Source: Arachnopeziza araneosa (lineage: Eukaryota > Ascomycota > Leotiomycetes > Helotiales > Arachnopezizaceae). Taken from it: a DNA stretch of 64,000 nucleotides. The stretch spans positions 37,064 to 101,063 of the forward strand of contig QYAI01000169.1 of the NCBI GenBank assembly GCA_003988855.1. The letters are read 5' to 3'. The notes under the pieces were generated by a model. It made no database searches, was not told the origin of the DNA, and saw only the letters and a list, made by a program, of their open reading frames with translations. The translations under genes and the position numbers were made by a program. This document shows positions 33,901 through 45,793 of the stretch, in pieces; positions within the stretch are counted from its first letter, which is position 1; each line of letters begins with the position of its first letter.

Positions 33901-34565
33901 GTTGTTAATGTAGCCATAGTTACCACACCCTGTTCTATGAAACAGAGGGCCAGCTACGGCGTGCATGTTTTAGTAGCGACGGCCAACGGATATTCGCTTG
34001 GACCTTAGGAAACCCTAAGTTGCCAGAAAATCGGTGGCACATATGGAGCTCATCAAATACAAGAGCCAAAATCATGACCAAGTCATCCCAACGTGTTGCT
34101 GTAAGTTCAATATCCTATCAAGTAAACTCAGGAGCTGACAATCTTGAGGCGGGTCGAAGTGGGAGTGGCAAAAATGGCCTCATTTTCCCCTTTGCTAAAT
34201 ACTTCGCGGCATTTGAAATTCCAGATCGTATTTATATTGTAGGAAAAGATACAGCCAATCCTCAGATCTGCCAACTCAGATTTCCTGTTGACAGCATCAT
34301 TGCAGGAGCGAGCTACGAAGTCACAGAATCACAACAACAAGGACTGGCTTTGATTCAAGGGCAAAATTCCTCATCAAAAATGCTTAAACTTCCATTTATT
34401 CCTGATATCCAGGGATCAGTCGCATCGAAGCTGCAGAAGCTTCAAGAAGGGTTCAACTTTGATACGAATAGCGTGGCTGTGATTTCGGAACTCAATTCGG
34501 CAGAAACATTTCTCATCGTTACTCACTCGAACGGGTTGATCGAGCGCAAGAAAATACTTCCTTAA
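30980..34565 (+). CDS. Protein kinase with Pro/Gln-rich middle and beta-rich C-terminus
   Basis: Exons 30980-31573, 31622-33604, 33672-33871, 33914-34565; 1,142 residues. Residues 1-170 are a helical N-terminal region seen in fungal NLR-associated kinases. The kinase domain (about 170-490) starts with IGEGAGGVV, has the VAIK-type lysine in WVAKKSI, the catalytic loop as HLDFKPENILV, DFG in LHDFGIS, and the APE motif in FQAPEV followed by SDMWSFGCLLA. It looks active. Residues of about 540-770 are rich in Pro, Gln, Ser and Tyr. The last 350 residues have propeller-like strands (RRACFSSDGQRIFAW, KVYNLNIQ). Introns are 42-67 nt. It is tail to tail with the CorA-like gene. The substrate is unknown. 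Confidence 0.9.
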
Positions 34566-34646
34566 TCAGAGAGTTATCCGTGGAATATATAATAGAATAT
34601 CTCCCATGCAATATAGAATATTCTGATTTTTAAATAGATACTTATT

Positions 34647-36335
34647 CTACACACTATGCACTCCCTGTTTCGCTGCTTCTTCCTCTTCTTTTTTCTTTCT
34701 ATTCCGCTGCTGACCGGTTTTGTACTTCCAGTACCCCAGAGTTACTAATGTAAGTGGTATGGTCGCCACGAAATATATCCAGATTTGCGGCGACATCTCG
34801 AAATCCCAAGTATCGGAGGAGAAAGCGAACAGGTTGGATCCAAACATACCCTTCATAAACGAAATCAGCGAAGTCCTTTCGAGTAGGCTTGGGGAGAAGA
34901 ATTTAAGCACCTACCGACATGAATGTCGCTGGAAGATATATCAATGTGACCAAAGTAACAGCTCGCACCGTCGCGTTGTCGTTTATAGTGTCCTTCGTTA
35001 GTGTCACCAAATGGCCGTTAGACTTGACAGCGATTTCTTGATTCTTGAGATTCAGACCATCTGCCAGCTATTCCGTGTCAGCTCTGCAAATCAACGGAGA
35101 GCAAGCAGCCTACAAATTTTGTCATGTTTTCGATGCGTGCTTGTAGTACAAGGCAACTCGTTAGGTAGCTCTGAAGTCGAACTTCAAATGTAGATAGCTG
35201 AGAAGAGGTCTTGAAAAGGTCTCTGGACGCGTCGGGAAACGAGTCGATTCCTGGTTGCGTGGACAGAATGTCGTTCATTGTTTTTATTGCCACGATGATC
35301 TTTGTGGATGCTTCCAGAATGTCGGGGATAGGTATCAACTTTCCAGCCATATGTCGGAGGGTTTGCATCGTCTCAAAGTTCAAAGTGGTGTATTGTTCTT
35401 CGTCGTGGAGTTCACTCGTCATCAGACGGTCTTCCTACTTGGGGATCAATGAAAATTCTGAGATTAGGTGCTCTCTTACCAGTTCAAGACATTCTCGAGT
35501 CATGTCGTGGAAGTAATGACGCCAGTTGTCAAGGTAGGAGGAGAAGAGAAGTAAGTGAGGCCTTAGTGAGTCTTTTCCCATATTTCCCACTGCCATCTCG
35601 GCTGAGCTTGCCTTCTCCATTCTTTCGTATAATTTAGAGTTTGGCTTGGGATGAAGAAAGATCCAGGTGTTTGTTGGATTAAGGTCACCTAAGCGTGAGT
35701 ACTTGTGGTAGACACCAGTTTGGCGGAGGGTCCAAGGATTGCTACGAGAAGGTTTTCTTTCCACATAATTGATCTGGTACGAAATTTCTAGCTAGTGTTA
35801 GAATTGGAGGTTTGGGATCAACGGGAACCTTACCGTAGACTGAGCCGTCAAAGGTATTATATGGGCCAATTACGCAGGATTCGTCAGAGGACAGCTTCTT
35901 GTCTCCAAACCCGCAGACGACGTCGAGGAAGTCTGGCGAGACTTGATAAAGTTGGAGAAGCCGGAACAAATATGATTTGCTGATATTTAACGGAGATACT
36001 GAAGTCTCTTGAGATATTGAACTAGATTTATCAGATTGGTGGATGGAGAATGAGATGAGTCACGTGGCATACATGATCTCCACTTGTGCACCTGACCGTC
36101 GGCTTGAAAATGTATTCATTTCTTCATCACCGTCTACTGTGCTCTTCACGATTCCAGAATTACCAAATGCGTCCAATTTTCTCAGCTGAGTATTTTTCGA
36201 AAAGAGGACGCCTGAAAGTCGATCCACGAGTTCTATCCGCGCTGAGGAGTCCACCGCAAAGGCGTCGAAATGCTCGAGGCTGGCTACGTACCGCAGCCAT
36301 TGCGATTCAGTATCGTTTTTCTCGTCGGAAGACAT
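34647..36335 (-). CDS. CorA-like membrane protein (fungal type)
   Basis: Minus-strand exons: 36335-36073, 36021-35834, 35787-35480, 35434-35114, 35067-34915, 34850-34647; 478 residues, introns 45-64 nt. The soluble part (1-390) holds SYLFRLLQLYQVSPDFLDVVCGFG and TGVYHKYSRLGD, then a long helical region (DILEASTKIIVAIKTMNDIL). At the end are two close membrane spans, VTLVTLIYLPATFMS (about 396-411) and IYFVATIPLTLVTLGYW (about 438-454). This is the two-helix layout of the CorA Mg2+ channel superfamily. The GMN signature between the spans is replaced by GMFGSN, so ion transport is not assured. The tail is Lys/Glu-rich. Such proteins are common in ascomycetes and mostly unstudied. Confidence 0.88.
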
Positions 36336-37545
36336 AATGCACCATCAATGCAACAAAATAAAGATCTCTAAACCATCGCTACAAGTCGACATACCTTCCA
36401 GATATTGTATTTCGGTGGAGCAATGCTGGCCGCACAACGTTTCGAATGCGCCCTCTTCGCACGGAAGATTGTGCATGCTGAGTTGTTTGATGGCAGATTC
36501 ACAAGGATGCAGCCAAGTCACAAAGAGGCGCCAAATGAAGTGTGTCGAGGCAGATTGATTGACTAGTCTCGAAAGCAAACCCCGCCCGGGAAACTCCTTC
36601 CACCCAGGCAGTGCCTCCTCAACACTCCATAATGAGGCTACCAAAGACGATCCGGGCTGAGCACACTCAATCGGTGTCAGGCTCCCGCTTTATGATGGTG
36701 CTGCAAGTGTCAATATTTGGGCCAAGCCACAGGAAAATTCGCTGCAGCACACACACCTCATTTCCGCCTGCAGAAAGAGTCAGCGTTTGGCGAGAGGACG
36801 AAATGGTATCTTACGACAGTCAATCTTCGAGGGGCAAAATATATCCATCTCTCTTGTCTAGTCTGAGAAGGTTGGCTTGCGTTTTAATGGCGCGAGTGAA
36901 AGTCTTGAAGACCTACGCTGACGCGATAATCACCAGGCCCAAAAACCTCGACCAGTTTGGCCTGCAGATCTTCCTCCGCGATGTAACTGGTCTCTCTCAG
37001 CTCCGTCGTAAACCTGAAGACGATGGCCATTTTCTTATCGTCGATCTCGTGATCGATTCTGTATCAAGTGTACGGTAGGGTTGACTGGCGAAGATCGTCG
37101 AAGTGAAAGCCCAGCCTTTAAACCTTCCATCTGATGGTAGTCCACTCTGTACCGCGCCAGCATGGCATTGCCAATATAAGGCTTCGAGATACGGCGTTGT
37201 GGTCTATGGAGGCGTTTGCCACTACGATCTATTGGTCTCGTTTCCTCCACACCGGTCTCCCCAGCTCAGCCTGCTAAGACTCTGCAGCAAGTGGCGCTTG
37301 ATCAATATTGCCCATGTGCTTTGTGACTTCATGCCTTCAATTTCGCACTGCATTGAACATCTCAGTTTTCCAACTTCGCCGATTGTTTTGACATTTACAC
37401 GCAATGATTTAACAAGTTACATCTTTACCATCAATCTCGTTCTAGCAATGGCAGGAGGAGCGCAGTCTGACAACAGCCTTGTGTGAGTACTTTGTGTCAA
37501 CCTGGGACGAGGCTGACTACCATATCTTAGGCCCGCACTCGGAAC
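36336..37545. other. Possible minus-strand gene remnants, unresolved
   Basis: The minus strand has coding-like pieces. An ATG at 37030 starts 38 residues (MAIVFRFTTELRETSYIAEE) ending at a GTAGGT donor at 36916. Near 36767 a GCAG acceptor leads into RIFLWLGPNIDTCSTIIKRE, which ends at a stop. A frame at 36345-36644 contains WSVEEALPGWKEFPGRGLL. I could not join these in one frame with GT-AG introns. They may be a decayed gene or an extended 5' part of the CorA-like gene. The plus-strand frame at 36611-37078 looks like a shadow. Confidence 0.3.
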
Positions 37546-40048
37546 ATGGCAAATTCTAGTCAGTCGCCTTCCATTCGACTTGGAGACATCAAGGCTCATA
37601 TCATACAGGCTATCGCGATTAGTGGTACAATCGGTATTGGTTTTGGGACAAATACAGGGGAGATTCTCGCCATCTCAGGCCCGGGCGGGGTTCTCCTTGC
37701 GTTTGGAGTAGTGGGTGCTGTGGCAATTACAGTGATGGAGGGCATCTGCGAGATGATTGTCCTCTGGCCAATATCGAATGCAATGATCGAGTTCGTCCGT
37801 GCCTTTGTTGATCGAGATTTGGCAATTGTGGTGGGAATTGCATACTGGTCTGCCATCTCTTTATGGACTCTTCTTGAAAAAGGCTGACACTGAGTGAGGT
37901 ATACATATTCAACGTCCCTTGCTGCGCTTATTATTGGAGCTGCCGATCTTCTGAGTTTCTGGGATATATCCTTCCCGCTACTGAATGTCACATTTGCCTT
38001 GTTCATAGGTGCCATATTCTTGATAAATTCCCGCGGCATCAGGGTGGGTTATGTTCCAAGGGACGAGCTTCAAGCTAACCTTCTTTAGTTGTTTGGTTGG
38101 ATCGAGCTATTTGGTGGCATCATAAAGATTTTGGTTTTGATGGTTATTTTCATAGTTATGATCCTTATAAACTACGGAGGTGGGTTTCCTCAAGTGGACA
38201 GCGGATCCCAACTAATCTTCTAGCTATTGGGGATGGTCCCAAGATTGGCAGCACATGTAAGATAATTCTCACAGTATTATCGCCCAGCAAAACTGACATT
38301 GCACAGACTTCAACGATGGCGTTCGAAACAATCCCAATGTTGCAAGCAGCCATTTTGAGTCCGTTCTGTGAGCCAGGAATTTAACCATGACTGCATTCAA
38401 GTCTGACACATCTAGGATCTCTATACCGCTTGCTATCTTCTCTTACATCGGCGTGGAACTTGTGACAGTCACCGCTTTTGAAGCTGCCAATCCAAGCCGT
38501 TTGAAGGTGCCTGCAAAGCATATCGCATACATCATAACTAGTGTCTACCTCATCACAATAGGAGGATTTGTATCAAATATCGAATGGTTCAACCAGCACC
38601 TTCCCCAATTTTTCAATCAGTCTCTTGTCGATCCCAATGGCCCGAATCTTGGACATCAACCCTATAAGAACTGGCCAGACTACTCAGGTAGTACAGCTGC
38701 GCCTGTAATTGCAGTGCTACAAGCAAGCCTCCCTGTTTTGCCAGGCCTCTTTACAGGCTTCCTGATCTACTCTGGGCTTAGTTCAGCGAATACAAACTTA
38801 TATGTGTCTTCCCGGACTCTGTACGGACTTACAAGAGATCTTAGTCAGACTGACGGTAACTGGCTGGCGAAACTTTTCGCGAACCTAAATACTGTATCGC
38901 ATACGACTCACATTCCCGTCTGGGCACTCATCATTTCATGTGTGTCTTTCGCTTGTTGGCTGCCATTTGTCCACCTTCGATCTAACTTTACACAAGACGA
39001 GGCAAGACCTCTACACCTTCCCAAAACGTTTACTAAACTTACTAGCTTCAAGAAACATTGGTTACTATCGGAAGTGTTGGATGTGTGCTAGTTTGGGCAT
39101 CTCAATGCCTTGCTTTCATTCGATACCATTCATGGTATGGTTTGAACCTCGCCAGATAGACCCATGTGCTAACTACATCCAGGTTGTCCAAGCACAGAAG
39201 AGAGCTCACGGGCCCGACTTTGGAAAAGTTTCAACGTTGGCCAATGACTAAGTTCTCGAGTTATATGTCTAGCATTCAGCCTGCCCCAGCATACATCGGC
39301 TTGATCTCTTGTCTCTTGATTGTTCTGGTTCTGAACATGGTCAGCATGCTCAATGGTGCTGACCTTACATTCAAAGCCTTAAGAATTTACTTAGGGGTAA
39401 GCTCTTATGTTCTAATAAGAGATATAAAGCTGACCAAGGGCCTTCACATAGCCGGCGGTTCTTCTTGTTATCTTTATCGGTCTCAAAATCAAGAATCGTC
39501 GAGGTATGGTTAAGTTAGGTGACTGGGAGCAGCTTCGCGCTACGCTAGGCGACCTTGATGCTCTTATCGAACCCGACAGGCCCAAGTTTACCGCACATCG
39601 GCAGCCGCAGGTTTCTGAACCAGATCCATACGGACCCGAGCCTTCATGGCACCCCCCTAGAGATCCATACGACCCTGCATATCGAAATAGAACACCTGAT
39701 GCAAGTGGAGGTGCTGTGTCTCCAGGTTTCGACCTACCCCCTTTACCAGCAGAAGCGGCACTGGTCCGGGAAAGAGACGCTCCTCATATGCCACATCATC
39801 AAGTCTCTAATGACTCTTTTCCGTCACGCCATTCACCACTCCGGGATGTGCGCGGATATACGTCCAACGAGATGAATATAGATCCACGACTCAGCTCGGC
39901 CACTGAGATTTACACCGAGCCGAGCGCTGATGGTCGTCGTGCCAGTACCGCCAGTGCTCAGCCCGATCTCCGCCCACCACCAACCACTTACGGGAGACCT
40001 CAATTCCAAGTCTATCACGAAGATGTCATGGAACAACGGGAGTACTGA
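37546..40048 (+). CDS. Amino-acid permease family protein (nine exons)
   Basis: Exons 37546-37847, 37899-38043, 38089-38179, 38224-38256, 38307-38367, 38416-38968, 39046-39134, 39183-39396, 39452-40048; 694 residues. ATG 37546 has an A at -3 and a G at +4. The start of the permease fold is typical of APC/YAT transporters: ISGTIGIGFGTNTGEILAISGP in span 1, then GICEMIVLWPI. Later spans include IFSYIGVELVTVTAFEAANP and SGLSSANTNLYVSSRTLYGLTR, both family hallmarks. A cytosolic tail of about 180 residues is rich in Pro, Asp and Arg. The 77-nt intron 38969-39045 is my inference to join three frames; without it the gene would need two frameshifts. Exon 4 is only 33 nt. The substrate is not predictable. 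Confidence 0.82.
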
Positions 40049-40288
40049 AGTTGATGCATGAGTTCTGGTAATGTGGAAATTGTATTACTAACCTGGCTTA
40101 ATCATCGTTATTCTGTACACACGGATGATGAAGTAGATAGAGGCATAGATTTCTTATGAATTTGATAAATTTAATGGCCATAAATGACGTCTTTGTTCGT
40201 CTAATATTTGCTACTTCGACTCTGACTCAGCATGGCAGAATCCCAAATGCACGATTGAAATCAAGTAAGTTCAGTTAAGGAATCCAAT

Positions 40289-43200
40289 TTAAATTCCAAC
40301 AACCGGTAGTTGAGTAACATCAAAGTGTATAAAAGTGGAATTCCCAGATTCATGGCCCAGGATAACGAAATCTACTCCAACAGTGGCGCAGGTAGCACGA
40401 TAGTCCTCTGGAAGCCAGAGAAGATTCTCGCCTCCATGAGTCAGCCAATCTTCTTTTACAAAGATATCTAGTTGTGGTGGCATGAGAGTAGATGGCATAG
40501 GCAGACCGTTGGAATCCTGAACGCGCCAAACCCCGCGATCTGTCGTCACGAAAGCGTCATCGTGCGAGAAACCAACTTGATTGATACTCCCACCCGTTTC
40601 GATCATGCATATCATGCTACCCGTCTCCACGTCCCACAGCCGGAGCCCGTTCTTGTCAGACGGCGCGGACACCAACAGTTTACCGTCGTCGGAAAATGCC
40701 ACAGCGTTTGTTTGGAATGTCTTGAGCCGTTGATGCTCTTGGTTATCTTCGATGTTCCATATCGATATGAAATCGAGTAGTATGAAGGCTAGAAATCTGC
40801 CGTTAGGAGAGAAGGCGCCGAGTTCCCCACCCATGGTGATGGAATGCACCTTGAATGTCCTTGACACCTCTCTGGTTTGAGTGTGCCAGATAGTGATACT
40901 ATCTTCTTCAGATCCGAAGACCGCCAAGCTGCTGTCTGGCGAGAATAACACCGGGATCGATGTCGTCGGGCCTGGCATCGATAAAAGTTTTTGACCTGTT
41001 TCTACCTGCCATAGTCCAATGCCACCACCCCAGCTAGCTGAAGATGCGAGTAGCTTGCTGTCTGGTGAGAATGTTATCGGCCCAAGACTATTCGTCCCGA
41101 GTTCAATTACGTGTCGTGACTTTCCTGTCGCGATATCCCATATCCTGATGGTGTTGTCTACGGATGTGGACGCCACCAGCCTCGAGTCGGGCGAAAAAAC
41201 AACCATGAAGATCTCGCCTAGATGGCCGCTGAAAGTCCGTTGTACAGCCCCAGTAGCCGTATCCCAAAGCTCAAATTTGCTGATCCAGGACTTGAATGTA
41301 TTGTTCCAAGGCTTGAACGTGGCAAGCTTACCATCTGGAGACAATACGATGGCTTCAATACCTCTCGGACAACTCCTCATCTCACATAGCACGGAGGGTA
41401 GATTAGCGATATCCCAGAGGCGAACGAGTCCTCTGTCTGATGCCGACATAAGCATTCCACTTGGGGTGAAGGCTAACGTTTCATCATTCTTGAAATACCT
41501 GGCAAGAGTGTGCTTCAGAGCACCTGTCGTGGCGTTCCATAGCTTAGCTGTGCCATCTGCCGAAACAGAGGCAACTAACGAACCATCTTCAGAGATAGCG
41601 ACATCACAGATACGATCTTCATGACCTTCCAATCTTGCTCGCAGTGCTCCGGTGTCGACTTTCCAAAGCATGACGTCCTGTCCAGTAACAGACGTGAGCA
41701 TTGTGCCGTCAGGGGAAAACACAAAACCTCCATCGCTATCAAAATACCGCACTGGCTCTCCAGTCTTTGTATCTCTCAAAGTCGCCATCCTCCGTACAGA
41801 CACCAGTAGTTGGCAGTCTAGTGAGATTGCCTCTGTTCTACCATACCCGCTGGCATGACCCTCGACGCTGTGTTGTAGACTTCCGGTCTGTAAATTCCAC
41901 ATTTTGACTGCTGTTGAGTCGGAAGTGAGCAATAACGTATTGTCTGGATGGAAACGAACGATCAATACGTTGTCGTCGCCTTGCAGCACTCGGAGCATTG
42001 CCCCTGTCGCAACATCCCAAAGCCTTGCTGTTCCATCGTAGGATCCAGAGGCAATGGTAGAACTGTCCGAAGAAAAAGCTACCGTTTCAACCCCGTCCGA
42101 ATGGTCATTCAAACTGCGTAAACTCACACCACTTTGTGCATCCCAGAGCCTCACTGTCTTATCAAGAGACCCCGTCGCGATCAATCTGCCGTCCTTTGAA
42201 AAGGTTATAGCCCTAACATTCTTGGTATGGCCTTCAAGAGTCTTGACCAAAGGGGACCAATTCTTCTGAACTCTTGGACGTTTTTTGATCCAGCTGGGGA
42301 TCTGGTGCTGGAAGTGTTTTCGAACGATGCTTTCCTCTGGCGCAAATACAAGAGCGGAGCAGTACAATTGGAGGGGTGCCTCTTCAACGATCTTCTCGTT
42401 GTAAAACACGAATCGCTTCGCGTCTCTCACAAAGGCGAATAGATTTGGAGCTTGCGTTGGCTGAAGGACATGTTAATCTACAATGATACAATTTTTGGCG
42501 AGAAGCACTTACCGAGATCATAGTCTCAACCGAGATTATGGCCAGTACACCAGTCGACAATTTTCCCACCCAGCTCAGCGCTTCTAGCCAGTGAAGCGAG
42601 TGTTTTTGGAGGAAATTGTGAACCTTGCCATTATCATGAAACTCAAGTCCGGTTTTCTGAAGATGCCGAATCCAGTTCTCGCAAGCATATTGCACTTCGC
42701 GAGGAAGATATTGATCAATCAGTTTTATGTCCACGCCAATTGCAAGAGCGCCAGGCCTTCGTAACCCCAAAATATCCTTCTTGAGATATCGGTTTAAGAT
42801 TTGGAAGCAGTTTTTTGCCAGCATCTCGTGTGAGTCTCTTTCGCTGACTTGAAAGTGCATCATGGATTTCGACTTTTCAAGCAGAAACTCGCGGAAGGAA
42901 GCATGGAAAAAACTCAACGGAGAGGTCGGGTCTTCGGGTATTTGAAGTACAGAGCTCAATTGTCCCAGAGTGGCTTCGACATCTTCCCTAGGAATACCAA
43001 GTAAATTGGACAATGAAATTATAGAAAGTGGAGAAAAAAGCGTCACAAGAACTCCGAGGAGTGTCGCTGCTGCTGTTACAAGCTTCTTCTCGTCGCTTGC
43101 TCCCACTTCGCTTCCCAAATCTTCCAAGATTGTAATATAAATCGACTTGAATCTGTCTGCTTCACTTGGAATAGAAGAATCTAATTGAAGGAGTTTGGAA

Positions 43201-44230
43201 AGTCGATTGAGAGAGAGCTGAAGGTTTCTATTGGACGGTAGGCCAGAGATAAATCTGCAAGCGGTCGCAGCCCATAGGAAGGATCCATTAGAGCTATGAG
43301 CAAGTCTCTTCATGCTCTCTTCTCCCGGCCAGTCTGTAGCGAAGCCATGCTTGCCTCGAAGACATTCGAGGCTGTGCTCTATAAATGTATAAACGTCATT
43401 CTCTAAAGCCCCAGGTGTAATCTCGCAAAAATTGCGAGTTGGTTTTTGAGCGTCTGAACTGGCGGCAAGTTCGTATTGCTTGAGAATTTCTGGCCTACAG
43501 GTGATGAAGATCTTCAACGGCATGCTCCTGAATAACTGCGGCCCGCTCAAGAGCCCAATAATTTCTCGAACGCTGTCTTCTCCGGAACACATATCAAGAG
43601 CATCAATAACCAAGATGAGTGACGGCTGAGGCGGGCCGAACATCTTTCCAAGTGTTCGGTGGATGAGCTGATTCCATTGTTCGCGGAGTCCTTGGGTCGC
43701 AATATCTGGGTGCTCTCCAATTGCATCATGGATATAGCGTTTCAGAATTGGTTGTTTCTCTGCGAGTTGCACAGCAGTGGTGGTGAAGAACCTGCTGGCA
43801 TTGTTGGCCTCGCCGTTGCCGCGAAAGAAGAAGCTGGCTCCCAATCGTCCTCGGTTGCTGCACTCACGAGCGACAGTTCGAGCGACAGTTGTTTTCCCAG
43901 CACCGGGCGCGCCGGATAACCAGAAAGTGTTTTGGTTATCGCCGTCTTCGACCCATTTCATTATTTGTTCGATTACATCGACTTGTGTGTTGGGAAGACA
44001 AAATGGGTCATTCTGCCTGTCGTCGGAATTGAATGCTGCTTGAGCAGCAAAAGGCAACAGCTCCGAGAAGTCAAACCCTGTACTCTGCGGGCTTATCTTT
44101 GTGTTAGAATGACACCTATTCTTGATTTAATGGATGAGAAGACTGACTGATAAGCACTATCTGTTATGTCTTCATCATCATGGATAGTTTCATGAATGTC
44201 TTCTTCTGGTTTGCTAGCAACAGTTTCCAT
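40289..44230 (-). CDS. NACHT-WD40 NLR protein (HET-E/D/R type)
   Basis: Minus-strand exons: 44230-44144, 44084-42513, 42460-40289; 1,276 residues. A short acidic N-terminus (METVASKPEEDIHE) replaces the HET or HeLo effector usual in HET-E-type proteins. NACHT: Walker A is GAPGAGKTT (Lys near 93) and Walker B is LILVIDALDMC (near 190), both intact, followed by the TCRPE sensor region and a winged-helix part ending in FFHASFREFL. The C-terminal half (about 600-1270) has about 13-14 WD40 repeats with GH...WD marks (RLWDAQSG, RIWDIATG). In this family ligand binding to the repeats is thought to trigger NACHT oligomerisation. The WD units differ from each other, so this is not a recently amplified repeat array. 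The first intron donor (GTCTTC) is weak. It is divergent from an ankyrin gene. Confidence 0.92.
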
Positions 44231-44681
44231 CTTGGTTGAGGCTTTGTGTTTGTAGAATGAAACTTATATATGGATTATCTACAATAGGATTGAGAGAGAA
44301 GATAAAAAGTCCAGCGCCATCGAGAGCATCACAGTATGCATAATAACCTACGGGATCCTCGTCATTCTGGCGGCAAATATTCCAAAATTAACTCAGCTCG
44401 TGCAAATGCAGGGCCTAAAAAACCACTGAGCTTGCTCACCTCATGAAAAAACGAAATAACTCGAGGAAACAACCTATAAAAATAGAGCCAAAGATGCCGG
44501 CGTTACTTGGCAGCGTCTTGGAAAACGCTGCGCCACCACTGCGCTCACCGAATTGACCATTCTCTCGCACTAGACCAACAACAACATGAGGTAGTACCCC
44601 GATGTCGTATATAATTTCTCAAGCAAGCTTTCACACTCCTTACAAGAGTCCTTTTGGCAGCTACATGCGGCATTTCTAACG
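44231..44681. promoter_or_regulatory. Divergent promoter between NACHT-WD40 and ankyrin genes
   Basis: 451 bases between divergent ATGs. A TATATA stretch lies at about 44266-44271, roughly 40 bases before the minus-strand ATG. No gene is seen. Confidence 0.5.
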
Positions 44682-45793
44682 ATGGCTTACGAAAGATGGT
44701 ATCCCGGACGTTGGGAGCTAGATAATTCCAGTTGCAAAGTCTTGAAATACCTCCATAAAGATGGCACTTGGGACATCTCCACTCTTAGTCAGGATTGGAG
44801 AAATGCTACAGAGCCTCTACAAGATGTGATTCGAGCAGGGAAAACTCAGCCTGACAAAATGTCAACGAATCCAGCGTAGGTTCCGATCCATGGGATCAGC
44901 AGAAAGGGCAGGTTCAAGACTGACCAGTTTGCAGAATTCTTTTCGCGTGCAGGATAAACGCTGAGATTGCGCATCCCGGAGAAGATCGCGAAGTTGGCCT
45001 GATTCTCGCCGCTGCAGTTGGCAATCTCGAGAAAGTAAAAATGCTGAGCGCGAAGATGAGCCAAAGGGGCCATATTCCTCCCATTCACGACATGGCTTTT
45101 GTAGCAACACTCGAAGCGCATGCGAACGTGTTACAGTATTGTGTCGAGCAGCATCTTCAGGTGGACGACAACATTGCTTGGGCTGCTTCCAGCAGTCTGC
45201 GTGCGGAGATCTTCGAGATTCTCTTTCCCATGAATATTTTTGGGATCAAGGAGCATCCTGGATTCTTGCCGGACATGCTTGAGGAGGCGATCAGGAAAGG
45301 CAAATATGGAGGTGTTGGCGCTATCTCAATGGCTAAATTTCTCCTCGAGCAAGGTGCGGTTGTAACAGGAGATTTTGTTGTTCGAGCCGCGGAGTATCAA
45401 TCGGCGGAGTTCATGACGTTTCTATTGCTCCATTGCGATGGAGTGGATCTATCTTCGATTGGAGTGTTACATACGGCCGTGGTCGAGAGAAAACTTGAAA
45501 TGGTAAAGCTGCTGCTCGATGAGGGTTGTGATCCGAACAGGGCTTCACACCTTTGCTGTATCTCCGTCGATCGCAACACCTATGTTGACTTTGGATACCC
45601 ACTCAACTATGCCGTTTTCCGACGAGACGTCGATATGGTCAGGGCTCTACTCGCCAAGGGTGCTAATCCTAAGTTAGATTGTGATGTAGCTCCAGATGCT
45701 TTCACGTATCTAAAAGATGACAATGCTCCAGGCGCAAAAATTATTCGCGAGCTTCTTGATCAAACGGTCTTGGTAGAGCAGCATGGCTCTTAG
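44682..45793 (+). CDS. Ankyrin-repeat protein
   Basis: Exons 44682-44875 and 44953-45793; 344 residues. The 77-nt intron has GTAGGT and GCAG ends and joins NPA to INAEIAHPGED. The N-terminal 65 residues carry Trp-rich WYPGRWEL and no known domain. From about residue 75, ankyrin-type helices follow: GLILAAAVGNLEKVKML, then AAEYQSAEFMTFLLLH, LHTAVVERKLEMVKLLLDEGCDPN and NYAVFRRDVDMVRALLAKGANP. That is about five to six repeats, with the last three clearest. It is likely a cytosolic scaffold. It shares a promoter region with the NACHT-WD40 gene, so the two may be expressed together, but a joint role is only suggested. Confidence 0.85.

Noticed and set aside
38940..39130. Reading the permease as a pseudogene with two frameshifts
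   Set aside because: One intron with acceptable ends restores all frames and leaves the total coding length a multiple of three.
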